A DNA stretch of 64,000 bases, taken from contig NZ_CP039268.1 in the NCBI RefSeq assembly GCF_009664085.1, positions 2,647,001 to 2,711,000 on the forward strand, read 5' to 3'. Numbering within the stretch: the stretch's first letter is position 1; each line of letters starts with the position of its first letter. The translations under genes were made by a program, and so were the position numbers. A model generated the notes under the pieces. It was given only the letters and a program-made list of their open reading frames with translations. It was not told the DNA's origin and made no database searches. The DNA is from Thermochromatium tepidum ATCC 43061. GTDB lineage: Bacteria > Pseudomonadota > Gammaproteobacteria > Chromatiales > Chromatiaceae. Below, one piece after another: positions 18,189-31,256 of the stretch.

Positions 18189-20894
18189 ATGAAGATCCCA
18201 GGGTACACCATCATTCGCGAACTCGGCCAAGGCGGCATGGCCACCGTCTATCTGGCACGTCAGGACAGTCTCGCGCGTGATGTGGCGCTGAAGGTGATGA
18301 AGCCGCTGGCCATGGCCGGCGATGACTTCACCACGCGCTTTGTCAAGGAGGCGCGCATCATCGCACAGCTTGCGCACCCGCAGATCATCACCGTCTACGA
18401 CTTCGGCACGGCGGACGGCTATCACTACTTCTCGATGGAGTATCTGCCGGGCGGCACCCTGGCCGACGAGATCAAGCGCGGGTTGTCGGTCGGACAGGCC
18501 ATCGCCATCACGCGTAAGATTGCCGAGGCGCTCGCCGTGGCCCATGCGCGCGGCGTCATCCATCGCGACGTCAAGCCGCAAAACATCCTCTTTCGCACCG
18601 ACGGCACGCCTGTGCTCACCGATTTTGGTATCGCGCGCGCCGTCACACGCGACAGCGAGTCGATGCAGCTCACCCGCTACGGCATGGTGGTCGGCAGCCC
18701 GCGCTACATGAGCCCAGAACAGAGCCTGGGCCAACCGCTCGACCCGCGCTCCGATCTCTACAGTCTGGGTGTGCTCTTTTACGAGCTGCTGACCCAGCGG
18801 CTGCCCTACGAGGCCGACGACGTGGTGAGCCTGGCGATGAAGCACTGCCAGGATCCCATCCCGCGCCTACCCGAGCCACTGGCAGTCTACCAGCAGATCC
18901 TTGACCGGCTCATCGCCAAGAAGCCGGAGGACCGTTTCGCCAGTGCCGGTCAGCTCATCCGTGCCCTGGAGGCGCTAGAGGGCGCACATGGCGAGTCCTA
19001 TGACGCCACCCGTCTGATCCAGCGCCACGAGGAAGCGATCCAGGCGCCTACCCCCGAACCCCATCTCGAACCCAAACCTGAGCCGGAGTCCACGCCAAGG
19101 CCCAGGCGGTCGGTCCCCTGGCGCCTGATCCTGGCGTTCGCGATCGTCCTGGCATCCGGACTCGGGGTCTATCTCGGGCTCAGACCGCCGCCAGCCGGAC
19201 CGGACACAGATCCGACCGGCATCCTCGCCCAGCTTCCACCTGCCCCGCACGAGCGCCCGGCCACGGCCACCCAATACGAGGCCCTGGCCATCGACCATTA
19301 TCGACGCGGTCAGATCGAGCAGGTCCAGGAGATCATCCGGCTTGCGCTCGCCGCTACGCCGGATGATGCGCGTCTGCTTGCCCTGCGCGGCCTGATCGAG
19401 CGCGGGATCGCCGTCGGGCAGCGACTCGATGAGGCCCAGCGAGCACTCGCCGAGAATCGCATCGAGGCGGCCTCACAGGCGGTCGAGGAGGGTCTGCACC
19501 TGGATCCGAGTCATGCCGAGCTCCTGTCGCTGCGCACCAGGATCCAGGAACGTCTCGCCACGCGCCGCCGGTTCGAGGCCGAGCGTCGGCTGAAAACGGC
19601 GCGTGAGGCTCAGCAGCGCGGCGATCTCGACGGCGCCGAGCGTCTGGTGCGCGAGGGGCTGGCGCTGGTCGCGGACCATCCCGACCTGCTGGCACTGCTG
19701 GAGACGATCGCGCAGGCCCGCCAGCGTCGGACGCGCCTCGAACAGATCCAGGAACAGGCCATCGTCCGCTACGACCAGGGCGACTATCCGGGCGCCTTCG
19801 CCCTGATCGATGAGGGGCTGGCGCTGGCCCCTGGCCAGCCGGGCCTGACGGCACTGCGCGAGAAGGTCATCGCCACCCTGGTGCGCGAGGCGCGCCAGTA
19901 TATGGCCCGCGTTGCCGATGAGCGCGTAGACTCGATCAAGGCGCTGCTTGGCCGCTACCGCCTCGACGCCGCTGCCGCACACTTGGAACAACTGCGCGCC
20001 CTCGCCCCCGATGACGCCCGGCTCGCCGACTTGAGCGCAGAGCTCGAACGGCGTCGCGCCTTCTTTCCGGTCATGATCGAGATCCCAGCCGGGTGCTTCG
20101 AGATGGGCAGCCCGGTGGACGAAGCCGGGCGCGAGTCCGATGAACGCCCGCATCGGGTCTGTGTCGAGTCATTCCGACTCGCGCCCCATGAAGTCACGGT
20201 GGCACAGTTTAAGCGCTTCGTCGCCGCCAGCGGTTATCGGACCCAGGCGGAGACCGACACCAGCGATTCGAGGGGCTGTGAGTCTTTCGACCGCAACGAC
20301 CACACCAATCCCTGGGGACTGAAGCACTGGGCAAGCTGGCGCCAACCCAATCAATATCAGCCCAACGACGATCAACATCCGGTAAGCTGTGTGAGCTGGA
20401 ACGACGTGCAGGCCTATATCAGGTGGTTGAACAAAGAGACCGGGCACAGCTTCCGACTACCGACCGAGGCCGAATGGGAATATGCCGCCCGTGCTGGGAC
20501 CTCGAGCGCACGCTTTTGGGATACGACCGCGAACGCCTCCCCCTGTCGCAACGCCAACGCTGCTGACCAGGGTCGGGGTTGGGACTTCGGCTTCGACTGC
20601 GACGACGGATACGAATGGGTCGCGCCGGTCGGCCGCTTTGCCCCCAACGCCTGGGGTCTGTACGACATGCTGGGCAATGTCTGGGAATGGACCTGTTCGG
20701 AATATGACGCCGACTATCAAGGCGTCGAGCGGCTCTGCGCCCCGCCCGAGATCGACCTGCCACGTGTCATGCGCGGCGGCGCCTGGAACAGTGGCCCAGC
20801 GCTGGTGCGCGCGGCCTACCGCAATCGCAACTTCCCCGAGACGCGCTATGCCTTTGTTGGTTTTCGGCTCGCGCTCGACCTGTCAGACGACTAG
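18189..20894 (+). CDS. Ser/Thr protein kinase with TM helix, TPR-like repeats and FGE-sulfatase domain
   Basis: 901 aa. The Hanks-type kinase occupies residues 5-270: GQGGMATVYLAR, VALKVMK (Lys35), HRDVKPQN (Asp127), DFGIAR (Asp145) and SPRYMSPEQ. A Pro/Glu-rich stretch and one transmembrane helix (about 312-332) come next. TPR-like helical repeats fill 355-620, with the recurring pattern of a glycine-leucine turn followed by an aspartate-proline (EGLHLDPSHAELL, EGLALVADHPDLL, EGLALAPGQPGLT). The C-terminal formylglycine-generating-enzyme-like domain begins about residue 627 (IPAGCFEMGSP, EVTVAQFKRF, LPTEAEWEYAARAG, GNVWEWT, RGGAW). The layout is that of PpkA-related kinases. The start codon has only a weak ribosome binding site. 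Confidence 0.92.
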   Translation: MKIPGYTIIRELGQGGMATVYLARQDSLARDVALKVMKPLAMAGDDFTTRFVKEARIIAQLAHPQIITVYDFGTADGYHYFSMEYLPGGTLADEIKRGLSVGQAIAITRKIAEALAVAHARGVIHRDVKPQNILFRTDGTPVLTDFGIARAVTRDSESMQLTRYGMVVGSPRYMSPEQSLGQPLDPRSDLYSLGVLFYELLTQRLPYEADDVVSLAMKHCQDPIPRLPEPLAVYQQILDRLIAKKPEDRFASAGQLIRALEALEGAHGESYDATRLIQRHEEAIQAPTPEPHLEPKPEPESTPRPRRSVPWRLILAFAIVLASGLGVYLGLRPPPAGPDTDPTGILAQLPPAPHERPATATQYEALAIDHYRRGQIEQVQEIIRLALAATPDDARLLALRGLIERGIAVGQRLDEAQRALAENRIEAASQAVEEGLHLDPSHAELLSLRTRIQERLATRRRFEAERRLKTAREAQQRGDLDGAERLVREGLALVADHPDLLALLETIAQARQRRTRLEQIQEQAIVRYDQGDYPGAFALIDEGLALAPGQPGLTALREKVIATLVREARQYMARVADERVDSIKALLGRYRLDAAAAHLEQLRALAPDDARLADLSAELERRRAFFPVMIEIPAGCFEMGSPVDEAGRESDERPHRVCVESFRLAPHEVTVAQFKRFVAASGYRTQAETDTSDSRGCESFDRNDHTNPWGLKHWASWRQPNQYQPNDDQHPVSCVSWNDVQAYIRWLNKETGHSFRLPTEAEWEYAARAGTSSARFWDTTANASPCRNANAADQGRGWDFGFDCDDGYEWVAPVGRFAPNAWGLYDMLGNVWEWTCSEYDADYQGVERLCAPPEIDLPRVMRGGAWNSGPALVRAAYRNRNFPETRYAFVGFRLALDLSDD

Positions 20895-20948
20895 GATTGC
20901 CCGACTCGGACGAGTCAAGGGCGGTGCCTCGCCCAGGATCCAACACCA

Positions 20949-22364
20949 TCAACCCTCGCCGCCATGCTCGGCGATATAGGCGAGCGCCTTGTCGATCCGG
21001 CGCAGTGTGGCCTCCTTGCCGACCAGCCTCAGGGTCTCCTCGATCCCAGGAGAGGCGGCACGTCCAACGATGGCCACGCGCAACGGCTGGGCGACCTTGC
21101 CTAGATTGAGCTTGAGCTCCTGGGCCACACCCTCGACCACGTGCTTGAGCTGCTCGGATGTCCAGTCCTCGAACGCCAGCAGCTCAAAGGCGGCCCGCAG
21201 CCGCTCCAGCGGCTCGCGCGCCGCCTGGCACAGATGCTTCTTGGCCGACTCCGGATCGAAGTCCTCGAAGTCGCGATAGCAGAAGGCACTGATCTCGGCG
21301 AGCTCGACCAGGGTCTTGGCGCGCGCCGCCTGCGCCCTGACCACCTCGACCAGATCCGGACCGGTCGCAGGATCGATGCCGAGCTGCCCGAGATGGGGGC
21401 TGAGCAGACGTGCGATCCGCGCCGGATCGGATCGTTGGAGATACTGTTGATTGAGCCAGTCGAGCTTGCTGGTGTTGAAGCTGGAGGCAGCCTTGTTGAC
21501 GTCGGAGAGGTCGAACAGCTCGATCATCTCATCGAGCGAGAAGATCTCACGATCACCATAGGACCAGCCGAGACGCACCAGATAGTTGAGCAGCGCCTCG
21601 GGCAGATAGCCCAGGTCGCGATAGGCGATGACGCTGACTGCGCCATGACGCTTCGACAACCGGGTACCATCAGGCCCGAGGATCATCGGGACATGCGCAT
21701 AGCGCGGCGGCTCCAGACCGAGCGCGCGCAAGATATTGATCTGACGCGGGGTGTTGTTGAGATGGTCGTCGCCACGGATGACGTGGGTGATGCGCATGTC
21801 GGCATCATCGACCACCACACTCAGGTTGTAGGTCGGGGCGCCGTCGCTGCGGCGGATGATGAGGTCATCGAGTTCCTCGTTGGCAAAGGGCACCCGACCG
21901 CGGATGAGGTCATCGACGATGACCACCCCATCGACGGGATTTTTGAAGCGGATGACGTGAGGATGCCTTGGATCGACCGAGCGGTTGCGGCAGTGTCCGT
22001 CATAGCGCGGTTTTTGTTTGCGCGCCAACTGATCGACCCGCAGCTTCTCCAACCGCTCTTTGGAACAGTCACAGCGATAGGCGAGCCCCTTGGCGAGCAG
22101 CTCCTCGATGACCTGGTTGTAGCGGTCGAAACGCTGGGTCTGGTAGAACGGTCCCTCGTCATAGTCCAGACCGAGCCAGGTCATGCCTTCGAGGATGGCG
22201 TTGACCGACTCGGCCGTCGATCGCTCCAGGTCCGTGTCCTCGATGCGCAAGATGAACTGACCGCCATGCCTGCGGGCATAGAGATAGCAAAAGAGCGCGG
22301 TACGGGCGCCGCCGACATGCAGATAACCGGTCGGCGAGGGAGCGAAGCGGGTGCGGACGGTCAT
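20949..22364 (-). CDS. gltX: Glutamyl-tRNA synthetase
   Basis: Charges tRNA-Glu with glutamate. The ATG at 22364 gives [20 protein letters not shown] and a protein of 471 aa, the same length as E. coli GltX. The HIGH-like signature is HVGG near residue 16 and the KMSKS-equivalent is RLSKRHG. Others are [10 protein letters not shown], the Cys/His cluster region [25 protein letters not shown] and [10 protein letters not shown]. The kinase gene ends 54 bp away, convergent. A TAGAAT hexamer preceded by TTGCCA lies upstream of the start, but the 19-bp spacing is poor, so I do not call a promoter. Confidence 0.97.
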   Translation of the reverse strand: MTVRTRFAPSPTGYLHVGGARTALFCYLYARRHGGQFILRIEDTDLERSTAESVNAILEGMTWLGLDYDEGPFYQTQRFDRYNQVIEELLAKGLAYRCDCSKERLEKLRVDQLARKQKPRYDGHCRNRSVDPRHPHVIRFKNPVDGVVIVDDLIRGRVPFANEELDDLIIRRSDGAPTYNLSVVVDDADMRITHVIRGDDHLNNTPRQINILRALGLEPPRYAHVPMILGPDGTRLSKRHGAVSVIAYRDLGYLPEALLNYLVRLGWSYGDREIFSLDEMIELFDLSDVNKAASSFNTSKLDWLNQQYLQRSDPARIARLLSPHLGQLGIDPATGPDLVEVVRAQAARAKTLVELAEISAFCYRDFEDFDPESAKKHLCQAAREPLERLRAAFELLAFEDWTSEQLKHVVEGVAQELKLNLGKVAQPLRVAIVGRAASPGIEETLRLVGKEATLRRIDKALAYIAEHGGEG

Positions 22365-22475
22365 GATGTTCCTATGTGGCTCGGGTGGATCAGAGCCCTG
22401 AATTCTACACGCCGAGGCCAGCCGCCTGGCAACTTGCACCCAAGCTCGCAGTGATCCGGGGCGGGACCCTGCCCG

Positions 22476-23399
22476 TTAAACCTGGGCATCGTCATGGGCC
22501 GTGCCCCCGTTGGGATCGGTCAGCCTCAACCTGACCCGAACCTCGTTGCCTGCGCCGAGATACTCCAGGTCTGCGAAGGCCAGATGGCGCGCCATGGCGA
22601 TGCCGCGACCATGGCTGTCAAAGGCGCGCTCCGGATCTAGATCCAGATAACGCCGCCAATCAAACCCCGATCCCCGGTCGCGGATGGTAAGGTCCAGATA
22701 GTCGGCATTGCGTTGTAGCTCGATGACGGCATACAGCCCGGCCCGGGCAGGATCGGCGAGTCGACGTTCGATCTCCTCCTGCCACCGACCCTCATCGATC
22801 AGGCGTCCCTTTTCGGCATAATCGATCCCGAGATTGCCGTGCTCCACGGCATTGAGCATGAGCTCAGACAGCCCCATGGCCACGGTTTCGGGGTTTGGAC
22901 ACATCTGTGCCAGGGTCGAGGACAGAACCTGGATGTCCTTAAGGGTACGAAAGCGAAAGCGGGCCTGGTCGATCAGATTGAGGGTGGTCTGGAGCCTGTC
23001 GCCGATGCGCACCAGATCCTTGCGAGTGCGTCGGTCGTCCAGGGCGGCGTTGACGATGCTGCGCAGTGCCTTGGGGGAATAAGGCTTGGCCAGATAGTAC
23101 CAGGCGCCGGCCGCCAGTCCCTCGGCGATCTGCTCGGAGCCTCCGGCCGCGCTCTGCATGATGACCGGCAGGTCGCGAAAACGCGGATCGGCCTTGAGAC
23201 GCCTGAGCACCTCCATGCCGTCCATGCGCGGCATCATGCGATCGAGGATCACGCCATCATAGGCCTGGGGCGCGGCCTCCAGCATGGACCAGGCCTCCAG
23301 TCCATCCTCGGCGAAGGCCAGCTGATGCTCGCCCTCCAGGCAATGACCGATGATCTCGAGGTTGATGGGCTCATCGTCCACCACCAGCAATTTAGCCAT
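22476..23399 (-). CDS. Response regulator with C-terminal anti-sigma-type ATPase domain
   Basis: 307 aa. The N-terminal receiver domain has LLVVDDEPINLEII, GVILDRMMPRMDG (the phosphoacceptor Asp) and the conserved Lys in AKPYSP. After a linker helix the C-terminal half looks like a GHKL/RsbW-type ATPase: GLSELMLNAVEHGNLGI, LTIRDRGSGFDW and SHGRGIAMARHLAF. Such proteins usually act in partner-switching or as kinase-like outputs. ATG at 23399 lies inside the end of truD (8-bp overlap) with GGACGG upstream, so expression is coupled to truD. Confidence 0.85.
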   Translation of the reverse strand: MAKLLVVDDEPINLEIIGHCLEGEHQLAFAEDGLEAWSMLEAAPQAYDGVILDRMMPRMDGMEVLRRLKADPRFRDLPVIMQSAAGGSEQIAEGLAAGAWYYLAKPYSPKALRSIVNAALDDRRTRKDLVRIGDRLQTTLNLIDQARFRFRTLKDIQVLSSTLAQMCPNPETVAMGLSELMLNAVEHGNLGIDYAEKGRLIDEGRWQEEIERRLADPARAGLYAVIELQRNADYLDLTIRDRGSGFDWRRYLDLDPERAFDSHGRGIAMARHLAFADLEYLGAGNEVRVRLRLTDPNGGTAHDDAQV

Positions 23400-24477
23400 C
23401 GGAACCGTCCTGCCGTTGAAGCTGCTCGAAAGTGTCGAGGATCTCGCGCAACACGCTGGTTGCATAGGATCCGGATGATAGCCCGAATCCGAGGATCAGA
23501 TCCCCATCGCCCCATTCATGTTCGAGTTGGTCGGGGACCAGACGCAGTGCACGACGCCCCTGATCCAATCCTCGTTCCGCCAGCCGTTCGGGCCAGGGCG
23601 TGAATCCAGCCGCGACCTCGAGTTCGAGCGCCTGAACCGCCTGGCGGGTCGGCGGCTCGCCACGGCCCCAGAGCGGACCTGTTGGATGCAGATCGAAACG
23701 CGCCGCGCGCTCGTGCAGGGTGTCGTCGAGGGTCTCGACAAGAAAGAACGAATGGCTGCCAGCCAGGTGCGGGCAGTCACCAGGCTGGAGCCGGTCCCAG
23801 TTGCTGCGGCGCACGCGCTCGGCCAGCAGTTCATTGAAGATCTGGGCGCGCGCCGCCGAGAGTTGGAGGCCGCGCTGATGGGGCGACACCCGCCTGACCC
23901 TACCCGTCAGCAGCGCATGCGCGCGCTGGAGATTGGCGTCGGCGTGACCGAACCGTTGTTCACCGAAATAATTGGGCACGCCACGCGCGCGGATGATCTC
24001 AAGACGTGCCGCAAGCGCCGCCGGGTCGAGCCGACAGTCACGGATGCGAATCCTAAACCTGTTGCCAGCCAGGGCGCCGCGCCTCAGCTTGCGCCGATGG
24101 GGATAGACCCCGAGCACCTCGATCCCCTGTTTTGCCAGCGCGCCCCAGTCTGGTTCGGGTTCCCCAGTGCGCGGACGCGGCAGCGAGAACCACTGCTCGG
24201 CGACGGCCCAACGATCCTTGAGACCGGCATAGCCGACAGCTGCGACCGGCACGCCCGCCGTGTCCGCCAGTCGCCGTGCCACCCATGCGGTATTGGCGCC
24301 GGTCTTGCGCACCCGGAGCAACCAGTGATCGCCCTCCCCGTCCGGCTCAAAGCCCAGCACCTCCGTGACCTGGAAGTCTTCGGGCGCGACACGCAGCCGA
24401 CCCGAGCCGAGGGGCTCGCCATGCGCACGCGGCAGATCACTGAAGGTGGTCCAGCGGGGGAGCGCCGAGGCAGACAT
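23392..24477 (-). CDS. truD: tRNA pseudouridine(13) synthase TruD
   Basis: Forms pseudouridine 13 in tRNA-Glu. 361 aa with the TruD motifs PEDFQVTEV, KTGANTAWVARRLA, GYAGLKDRWAVAEQWFS (the catalytic Asp in LKDR), GNRFRIRIRD and VPNYFGEQRFG. It follows ispF by 8 bp in the usual ftsB-ispD-ispF-truD order and overlaps the downstream regulator gene. Confidence 0.96.
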   Translation of the reverse strand: MSASALPRWTTFSDLPRAHGEPLGSGRLRVAPEDFQVTEVLGFEPDGEGDHWLLRVRKTGANTAWVARRLADTAGVPVAAVGYAGLKDRWAVAEQWFSLPRPRTGEPEPDWGALAKQGIEVLGVYPHRRKLRRGALAGNRFRIRIRDCRLDPAALAARLEIIRARGVPNYFGEQRFGHADANLQRAHALLTGRVRRVSPHQRGLQLSAARAQIFNELLAERVRRSNWDRLQPGDCPHLAGSHSFFLVETLDDTLHERAARFDLHPTGPLWGRGEPPTRQAVQALELEVAAGFTPWPERLAERGLDQGRRALRLVPDQLEHEWGDGDLILGFGLSSGSYATSVLREILDTFEQLQRQDGSDG

Positions 24478-24485
24478 CCGAAGAT

Positions 24486-24965
24486 TTAGCCGTCTGCCGT
24501 GACCAGCAGCACCACCGCCGCGGCGGCGATCCCCTCACCACGACCGGTGAAGCCCATGTGTTCCATGGTCGTTGCCTTGACATTGACGCGCTTGGGATCG
24601 CATTCGAGATCGAAGGCCAGGGTCTCGCGCATGGCCGGGATGTAAGGAGCCAGCTTGGGCTGCTGGGCGATGAGCGTCATGTCGGCATTGTGCACACGCA
24701 GGCCCAGGGTGCGCAGACTGTCGATCACCCGTCGCAGCAGGATCCGGCTGTCGATGTCGGCATAGGCGGCATCCGTGTCGGGAAAATGACGTCCGATGTC
24801 GCCCAATCCGGCGGCGCCCAGCAGGGCATCGCACAGGGCATGGATCAAGACATCGCCGTCGGAATGGGCGAGCATCCCCTGATCGTGCGGGATCTCGACC
24901 CCGCCGAGCACCAGCCGACGACCCGGCGTGAAACGATGGGCATCAAAGCCCTGACCGATCAGCAT
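24486..24965 (-). CDS. ispF: 2-C-methyl-D-erythritol 2,4-cyclodiphosphate synthase
   Basis: Fifth enzyme of the MEP isoprenoid pathway. 159 aa, the normal length. It begins [12 protein letters not shown] with the zinc-ligand Asp and His, and has [49 protein letters not shown] and the C-terminal [19 protein letters not shown]. It is adjacent to ispD and truD; dxs, the first enzyme of the same pathway, lies at the other end of the window. Confidence 0.97.
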   Translation of the reverse strand: MLIGQGFDAHRFTPGRRLVLGGVEIPHDQGMLAHSDGDVLIHALCDALLGAAGLGDIGRHFPDTDAAYADIDSRILLRRVIDSLRTLGLRVHNADMTLIAQQPKLAPYIPAMRETLAFDLECDPKRVNVKATTMEHMGFTGRGEGIAAAAVVLLVTADG

Positions 24966-24990
24966 TTGGGGGGTCTCCAGTTTCCGGCTT

Positions 24991-25040
24991 CCAGCCTCTA
25001 GCGTCCGGTCGTTGGGATGAGCCCGGACGCTGGTGGCTGG
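24991..25040. repeat. Imperfect inverted repeat between ispD and ispF
   Basis: CCAGCCTCTAGCGTCCGG (24991-25008) and CCGGACGCTGGTGGCTGG (25023-25040) pair in 15-16 of 18 positions around a 14-nt loop. It fills most of the ispD-ispF gap and would form a strong mRNA hairpin. No T-run follows, so it is not a classical terminator; a processing signal or a dispersed repeat copy is possible. Confidence 0.6.
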
Positions 25041-25052
25041 ACGCTGGCCGTT

Positions 25053-25757
25053 TCAAGAAATCCGTCCCTGGCGTTGCAGATAGAAGTGCGCGAGCGGCAG
25101 ATCCTCAGCCCGCGTGATCTTGATGTTGTCGGCATGGCCCTCGATCAGGCGCGGCGCCAGCCCCAGACGCTCGATGGCCGAGGCGTCATCCGTGACCAGA
25201 TCGCCAGCCTCCAGCGCCTCCTGTAGGGCGCGTCGCAGCAGACCGAGCCGGAACATCTGCGGCGTGTAGGCGTGCCACAGACTGGAGCGATCCACGGTCG
25301 TATCGATGCGCTCGCCCGCCCCGGCACGCTTCATGGTATCCCGCACCGGGATGCCGAGCAGACCGCCGACGGCATCGTCGAGCAGGCTGTCGATCAGCCG
25401 GTCGAGATCGTCCGGGCGCAGACAGGGACGCGCAGCATCATGCACCAGCACCCAGTCGTCGGCATCGGCCTGTCCCTCCAGGGACGCCAGGGCATTGAGG
25501 ACCGAATGGCAGCGCTCGGCACCGCCCGGTGCGCGCCTTACCCGGGGATGACCGGCGTAGGCGGTCGCGTCCCAGTAACCATCCTCGGCACCCAGGGCCA
25601 CCACCACGCCCGCGATGCGTTCGTGGCTGACGAAGAGGTCGAGCGTGTGCTCGATCACGGTACGACCGGCCAGTTCCAGATACTGCTTGGGCACGGCACT
25701 GCCCATGCGTCGTCCGACGCCTGCGGCGGGCAGGATGGCCCAGAGTCGTGTCGTCAT
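25053..25757 (-). CDS. ispD: 2-C-methyl-D-erythritol 4-phosphate cytidylyltransferase
   Basis: Third enzyme of the MEP pathway. 234 aa with the nucleotide-binding ILPAAGVGRRMGSAVPKQY, GGAERCHSVLNAL, LVHDAARPC, GIPVRDTMKR and TPQMFRLGLLRRAL, then TDDASAIERLG and EGHADNIKITRAEDL. The ATG overlaps the stop of ftsB by four bases (ATGA), so the two are translationally coupled. Confidence 0.97.
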   Translation of the reverse strand: MTTRLWAILPAAGVGRRMGSAVPKQYLELAGRTVIEHTLDLFVSHERIAGVVVALGAEDGYWDATAYAGHPRVRRAPGGAERCHSVLNALASLEGQADADDWVLVHDAARPCLRPDDLDRLIDSLLDDAVGGLLGIPVRDTMKRAGAGERIDTTVDRSSLWHAYTPQMFRLGLLRRALQEALEAGDLVTDDASAIERLGLAPRLIEGHADNIKITRAEDLPLAHFYLQRQGRIS

Positions 25758-26056
25758 GGTCGACCCTCCGGATTGGCGGACCTAGGTCGTTCGATGACCT
25801 GGATAAAGATCTCGCCCGGCTTGATCATGCCCAGCTCGCTGCGCGCACGCTCCTCGATCGCCTCGGAGCCTTCGCGCAGGTCGTCAACCTCGGCCTGAAG
25901 CGCGCGATTGCGCGCGCGCAGCCGCTCCAGCTCGGACTCCTCGAGGGCGATCTCGCGCTTGAGGCTGTGGAGCTCGGCGAGGCTCCCCTCGCCGACCCAG
26001 AGCCGGTACTGGAGCGCGCCCAGAAGCAGGGTCAATACCAGGATCAACCAGTACAT
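25754..26056 (-). CDS. ftsB: Cell division protein FtsB
   Basis: Bitopic inner-membrane protein of the FtsQLB complex. About 100 aa, with one N-terminal transmembrane helix (MYWLILVLTLLLGALQYRLW) followed by a leucine-zipper-like coiled coil (LKREIALEESELERLRARNRALQAEV) and the conserved ARSELGMIKPGEIF tail. ATG at 26056 is preferred to a TTG six bases earlier. It lies between eno and ispD as in other gammaproteobacteria. Confidence 0.93.
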   Translation of the reverse strand: MYWLILVLTLLLGALQYRLWVGEGSLAELHSLKREIALEESELERLRARNRALQAEVDDLREGSEAIEERARSELGMIKPGEIFIQVIERPRSANPEGRP

Positions 26057-26118
26057 ACGCAAGCTCAGGACGTTCAGGGTCAGGGGACGCCGAACTCAAA
26101 GACCCCGACCCCAGGGCC

Positions 26119-27643
<1,525 letters not shown>

Positions 27644-27752
27644 GGAAACACTGATTTATTCCATTCGTGGCAAACCTTCTCACGTAACCCATTGATTTTA
27701 TAGGAGTGGCTTCAGCCGCGATTGAGAGGCACGCGATTTATTCAGCGTTTCC
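27644..27752 (+). mobile_element. 109-bp MITE, copy 1 (IS5-type target)
   Basis: Starts GGAAACACTGATT and ends AATCAGCGTTTCC-like: imperfect inverted ends of about 19 bp. It is flanked by CTAA on both sides (27640-27643 and 27753-27756), which fits the YTAR target of the IS5 group. A second copy of identical length and orientation, roughly 90 percent identical, lies at 34794-34902. It has no coding capacity. The right-hand target duplication contains the stop codon of kdsA. The middle contains GGCTTCAGCCGCGATTGAG, a palindromic module also seen in the dispersed repeat of this window. Confidence 0.85.
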
Positions 27753-30286
<2,534 letters not shown>

Positions 30287-30420
30287 CTACCAAAATCGCT
30301 GCATTGGCTCAATGCGATTCAGCTTCGAGCTTTTGGCCTGGTTTGGCTGGAAACGCGAGGCTGGCGGCCTGATATCGGCACTTGAGTTTGAGAAGGGATC
30401 GGGTTAATAACACCGGATCA

Positions 30421-30434
30421 TTGATCCAGATCAA
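30421..30434. promoter_or_regulatory. FNR/Anr box upstream of the fnr-type gene
   Basis: TTGATCCAGATCAA is a perfect match to the FNR consensus TTGAT-N4-ATCAA. Its centre lies about 61 bp before the TTG start of the adjacent FNR-family gene, in a locally AT-rich stretch. It most likely mediates autoregulation; it could also act on pyrG in the other direction. Confidence 0.8.
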
Positions 30435-30488
30435 AAACAAAACCCTATCGCCTGCAGCGGGCCAGGCCAAGGAGCGAGGGTAGAAACC

Positions 30489-31256
30489 TTGAATCAAAAC
30501 ACCGTGATCTCGATCGAATCCATCCGTGTCGCTTGTCGCCAGTGCACACTCTCCTCGCTCTGCCTACCCATGGGTCTGACACCCGAAGACGTCGAGCGGC
30601 TCGATGACATCGTCAAGCGCTCCCGTCCGCTGCATCGTGGCGACCTGTTGTTTCGCGAGGGCGACCACTTCCGTTCTCTGTACGTCGTCAAGACCGGCTC
30701 GCTCAAGACCTTTACCCCCGGCAGCGAGGGCGGCGAACAGGTGCTTGGTTTCCACCTGCCCGGCGAGCTCCTGGGGCTGGACGCCATCGACAAGGGCCAG
30801 CATGCCTGCTCGGCCCGTGCGCTCGAGACCTCGGCCATCTGTGAACTCCCCTTCGCGCGGCTGGAGGAGCTGACCGCGATCATCCCAAGCCTCCAGCACC
30901 AGATGTACCGCTTGCTCAGCAAGGAGATCGGCCAGGATACCGACCTGTTGCGCCTGCTCGGCAAGAAGAATGCCGAGGAGCGCTTGGCCGCCTTTCTGCT
31001 CAGCTTCTCGCAACGCCTGCACAGGCGTGGACTCTCGGCCACGGACTTCCATCTCAGCATGTCCAGACATGAGATCGGCAGCTATCTGGGGCTCGCCGTC
31101 GAGACCGTCAGCCGGCTCTTCACCCGCTTCCAGGACGAGGGTCTGGTGCGTGTCGAACGCAAGCATATCGAGCTGCTCGACCTCCGGGGATTGGAAGAGA
31201 TCAGCGATGGTGCCGGCGCCGGGCGACGTCAACCGCAGCGCCGGCAGCAGACCTGA
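30489..31256 (+). CDS. fnr: FNR/Anr-type oxygen-sensing transcriptional regulator
   Basis: 255 aa CRP/FNR-family regulator. The N-terminal Cys16-x2-Cys19-x5-Cys25 and a fourth Cys107 (HACSARALE) give the set needed to hold an oxygen-labile [4Fe-4S] cluster. The cyclic-nucleotide-like domain has LLFREGDHFRSLYVVKTGSLK and PGELLGLDAI. The helix-turn-helix reads MSRHEIGSYLGLAVETVSRLF, with the E-x-x-S-R signature of FNR recognition helices. The start is TTG at 30489 with GAGGG nine bases upstream; a GTG at 30504 has none. A perfect FNR box lies upstream. It ends back to back with dnaQ. Confidence 0.93.
   Translation: MNQNTVISIESIRVACRQCTLSSLCLPMGLTPEDVERLDDIVKRSRPLHRGDLLFREGDHFRSLYVVKTGSLKTFTPGSEGGEQVLGFHLPGELLGLDAIDKGQHACSARALETSAICELPFARLEELTAIIPSLQHQMYRLLSKEIGQDTDLLRLLGKKNAEERLAAFLLSFSQRLHRRGLSATDFHLSMSRHEIGSYLGLAVETVSRLFTRFQDEGLVRVERKHIELLDLRGLEEISDGAGAGRRQPQRRQQT

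Noticed and set aside
20899-20920. GACTC/GAGTC hairpin between the kinase gene and gltX as bidirectional terminator
   Set aside because: The stem is short and there is no T-run on either strand.
22365-22475. Possible promoter TTGCCA...TAGAAT before gltX
   Set aside because: The spacing is 19 bp and the -35 is weak; read-through from upstream genes cannot be excluded, so it is not listed.
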